5,317 bases of DNA from Candidatus Aenigmatarchaeota archaeon (GTDB lineage: Archaea > Aenigmatarchaeota > Aenigmatarchaeia > Aenigmatarchaeales > SZUA-1535), in contig JALSPV010000011.1 in NCBI GenBank assembly GCA_026985775.1, positions 1-5,317 of the forward strand, in the 5' to 3' direction. The notes beneath the pieces were generated by a model. It saw only the letters and a list, made by a program, of their open reading frames with translations. It was not told the origin of the DNA and made no database searches. Shown here piece after piece: positions 4,074 through 5,317 of the stretch. Position 1 is the stretch's first letter, and the number at the start of each line of letters is the position of its first letter. A program made the translations under genes and the position numbers.

Positions 4074-5264
4074 CTAGACTCGAGCAAGCAGTTTTTCTCC
4101 TTCTTTTTCTGCAAAAAGAAGCATTGCGGCACTCCAAGTTTGTTCAGGTGCTCCACCCGGTTTACAGGTAAATGGGTTTACCCATTCGTAAAAGCTCCAG
4201 TTTTCAAGCGCACATTCTTCACGAAGCTTTTCAAGTTCTTTTTCCCATTTTCCAACACCTTCTTTTCTAAGCAAAGCTATGTAAAAACCTCCTGCAAGTG
4301 GCCAGCACGCGCCGTTGTGGAAATTTCCGGGATCCTGCAAAAAACCAAGATCTGTTTCGCGGAAATAAAAGCACCAGAACGGATCTGCCCGCGATATTGG
4401 CGGTATTAGAACGCGTACTGGATAGGGTTTGCTTACAGACATTTCTTCAAAAGCGTGCATAATCATTCGCTGTTTTTCCTCATCGGCAACGCCAAAGAGA
4501 AGCGCAAGGATATTAGAGTAAATATCAAAGCGCGGATCGTACTTTCTAAATCCGAGATCGGCAATAAAGTAAGGCTTTTCTCCCTCTCTGAAAGCTATTT
4601 CATAATCCTTCTCTATCCCTGTAAATCCGTACAGTTCGTTTACTTTTTTGTAGTTTTCTTTGCTCATCCAGAAAAGAAGATTTATGCTTTCTTTTACCTT
4701 TTCAGCATACTCTACATATTTTGAGTTTTTTCCAAATTCCTCACAAAGAGCATGAACATGAATGAGCGCAGCGTAAAGCAAAACGTTATCGTAAAGCACT
4801 CTTCCGCTTCGCAAAAGCAAGTCCATCCAATCGCTCCCTTCGTTTGTCTCTATAAGCCAGTCATTATTCAAATCGAGATTTAAAACCCATTTTACAGCTT
4901 TCTCTATTTTACTTAGGTTTCGTCTGACAAAGCTTTTATCGTCACTTGCTTTCAAATAAGTAAAGCACGCTATGCTCATCCAGAGGCTGGAATCAACACA
5001 TCCACCTTCACCAAAATCAACTTTCTTTCCATCCGGAGAAATTTTGTTTGGTATTTGTCCTGTAAACTTCTGAAAGTGCAAGCATGTGGAGATGCATTTT
5101 TTCGCAATGGAAAGAGATGCCTCACTTCCCTCTGCACACAATCCGAGAACAGAAATTAACGCATCTCTACACCAGAAATCAGGGTAATAGTAGCCTGCTT
5201 TTAGCCCAATTTTTATTTTATTCCTTTCTATTAGCTCCAAAGCTCGTTTAACGGCTTCTGACAT
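4074..5264 (-). CDS. Cytosolic (alpha/alpha)6-barrel glycosidase, GH100 / amylo-alpha-1,6-glucosidase-like
   Basis: 396 residues without a signal peptide or membrane segment, so cytosolic. The fold family is indicated by YYYPDFWCRDALIS (25-38), FTGQIPNKI (67-75), VDFGEGGCVDSSLWMSIA (82-99), ETNEGSDWMD (139-148) with RSGRVLYDNVLLYAAL (152-167), DPGNFHNGACWPLAGGFYIA (311-330), and a C-terminal FYEWVNPFTCKPGG...QTWSAAMLL. These resemble neutral/alkaline invertases (GH100) and the GDE_C debranching domain. By comparison with GH100, where GSCMID supplies the catalytic Asp and the WPEYYD region the Glu, the likely catalytic pair is D148 and E360. Substrate is uncertain: alpha-glucosidic linkages in glycogen or oligosaccharides, a sucrose-like disaccharide, or a compatible solute. 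It is a little shorter than typical GH100 enzymes (about 450 residues) and much shorter than full debranching enzymes, but both ends look complete. The start ATG has a TATA-like box about 28 bases upstream and no Shine-Dalgarno sequence. It is monocistronic within the window. Confidence 0.8.
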   Translation of the reverse strand: MSEAVKRALELIERNKIKIGLKAGYYYPDFWCRDALISVLGLCAEGSEASLSIAKKCISTCLHFQKFTGQIPNKISPDGKKVDFGEGGCVDSSLWMSIACFTYLKASDDKSFVRRNLSKIEKAVKWVLNLDLNNDWLIETNEGSDWMDLLLRSGRVLYDNVLLYAALIHVHALCEEFGKNSKYVEYAEKVKESINLLFWMSKENYKKVNELYGFTGIEKDYEIAFREGEKPYFIADLGFRKYDPRFDIYSNILALLFGVADEEKQRMIMHAFEEMSVSKPYPVRVLIPPISRADPFWCFYFRETDLGFLQDPGNFHNGACWPLAGGFYIALLRKEGVGKWEKELEKLREECALENWSFYEWVNPFTCKPGGAPEQTWSAAMLLFAEKEGEKLLARV

Positions 5265-5287
5265 AAAGTTTTTATTGTATTTTCTTC

Positions 5288-5298
5288 CTTAAATACTT
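5288..5298 (-). promoter_or_regulatory. TATA-like box of the glycosidase gene
   Basis: On the minus strand AAGTATTTAAG places TATTTAAG at about -31 to -24 from the ATG at 5264, consistent with a leaderless archaeal transcript. The plus strand of the same element (CTTAAATACTT) sits 10 bases before the Shine-Dalgarno sequence at 5308, too close to be the promoter of a gene starting there at the usual spacing unless its leader begins inside this region. Confidence 0.42.
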
Positions 5299-5307
5299 AG
5301 AACTCTT

Positions 5308-5315
5308 AAGGAGGT
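5308..5315 (+). promoter_or_regulatory. Perfect Shine-Dalgarno sequence for a gene beyond the right edge
   Basis: AAGGAGGT is an ideal ribosome binding site facing rightward, with only two bases left before the window ends. A plus-strand start codon is expected a few bases past 5317, giving a gene divergent from the glycosidase. The gene itself is not visible. Confidence 0.5.
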
Positions 5316-5317
5316 AG

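Noticed and set aside
4047..4409. Plus-strand ORF opposite the glycosidase 3' end
   Set aside because: It is a shadow of the well-supported minus-strand glycosidase, with Phe/Lys-rich content typical of antisense frames.
1..5317. CRISPR array, insertion sequence, att site or tRNA
   Set aside because: No regularly spaced repeats, terminal inverted repeats with a transposase gene, or tRNA-like cloverleaf were seen on either strand.

Overview
The window looks archaeal and probably thermophilic. It is AT-rich, genes start close behind TATA-like boxes at about -20 to -32 (short-leader or leaderless transcripts), gene ends carry T-rich tracts instead of GC-rich hairpins, and Lys/Arg codons are mostly AAA/AAG and AGA. 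The protein set (stand-alone ATP-cone protein, SplB-like radical SAM protein, DUF3160 protein, small membrane protein of the DUF4405 type, short GH100/amylo-glucosidase-like enzyme) fits a euryarchaeote, possibly near Archaeoglobi or methanogen relatives. The lineage is an inference; no marker gene settles it.

Layout from left to right: the last 24 codons of a glmS-type gene (+, ends at 77); an intergenic stretch with a T-rich terminator candidate and a TATA box; a decayed DUF3160 gene (+, about 279-1255) whose two ends survive in different frames around a large internal deletion; an oligo-T terminator; a small unassigned ORF (-, 1332-1532); a low-information stretch with a possible membrane-protein remnant (about 1600-1780).

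A compact minus-strand cluster follows, transcribed from 3481 down to 1780: an ATP-cone protein, a secreted membrane-anchored protein consisting essentially of a subtilase propeptide (inhibitor I9-like) fold, and a SplB-type radical SAM protein. The gaps are 30 and 10 bases. A divergent AT-rich promoter region (3482-3539) separates it from a 40-codon ORF (+, 3540-3662), which is followed by a 91-residue two-helix membrane protein (+, 3731-4006) behind a very clear TATA box.

The right quarter is a cytosolic (alpha/alpha)6-barrel glycosidase (-, 4074-5264) converging on the membrane protein gene. Its own TATA-like box lies near 5293, and a perfect Shine-Dalgarno sequence at 5308-5315 points rightward to a gene beyond the window.

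The genes do not form one obvious pathway. The most unusual items are the three-gene minus-strand cluster with its stand-alone I9-like protein and the multiply broken DUF3160 gene. No RNA gene, CRISPR array, insertion sequence or prophage gene is visible.
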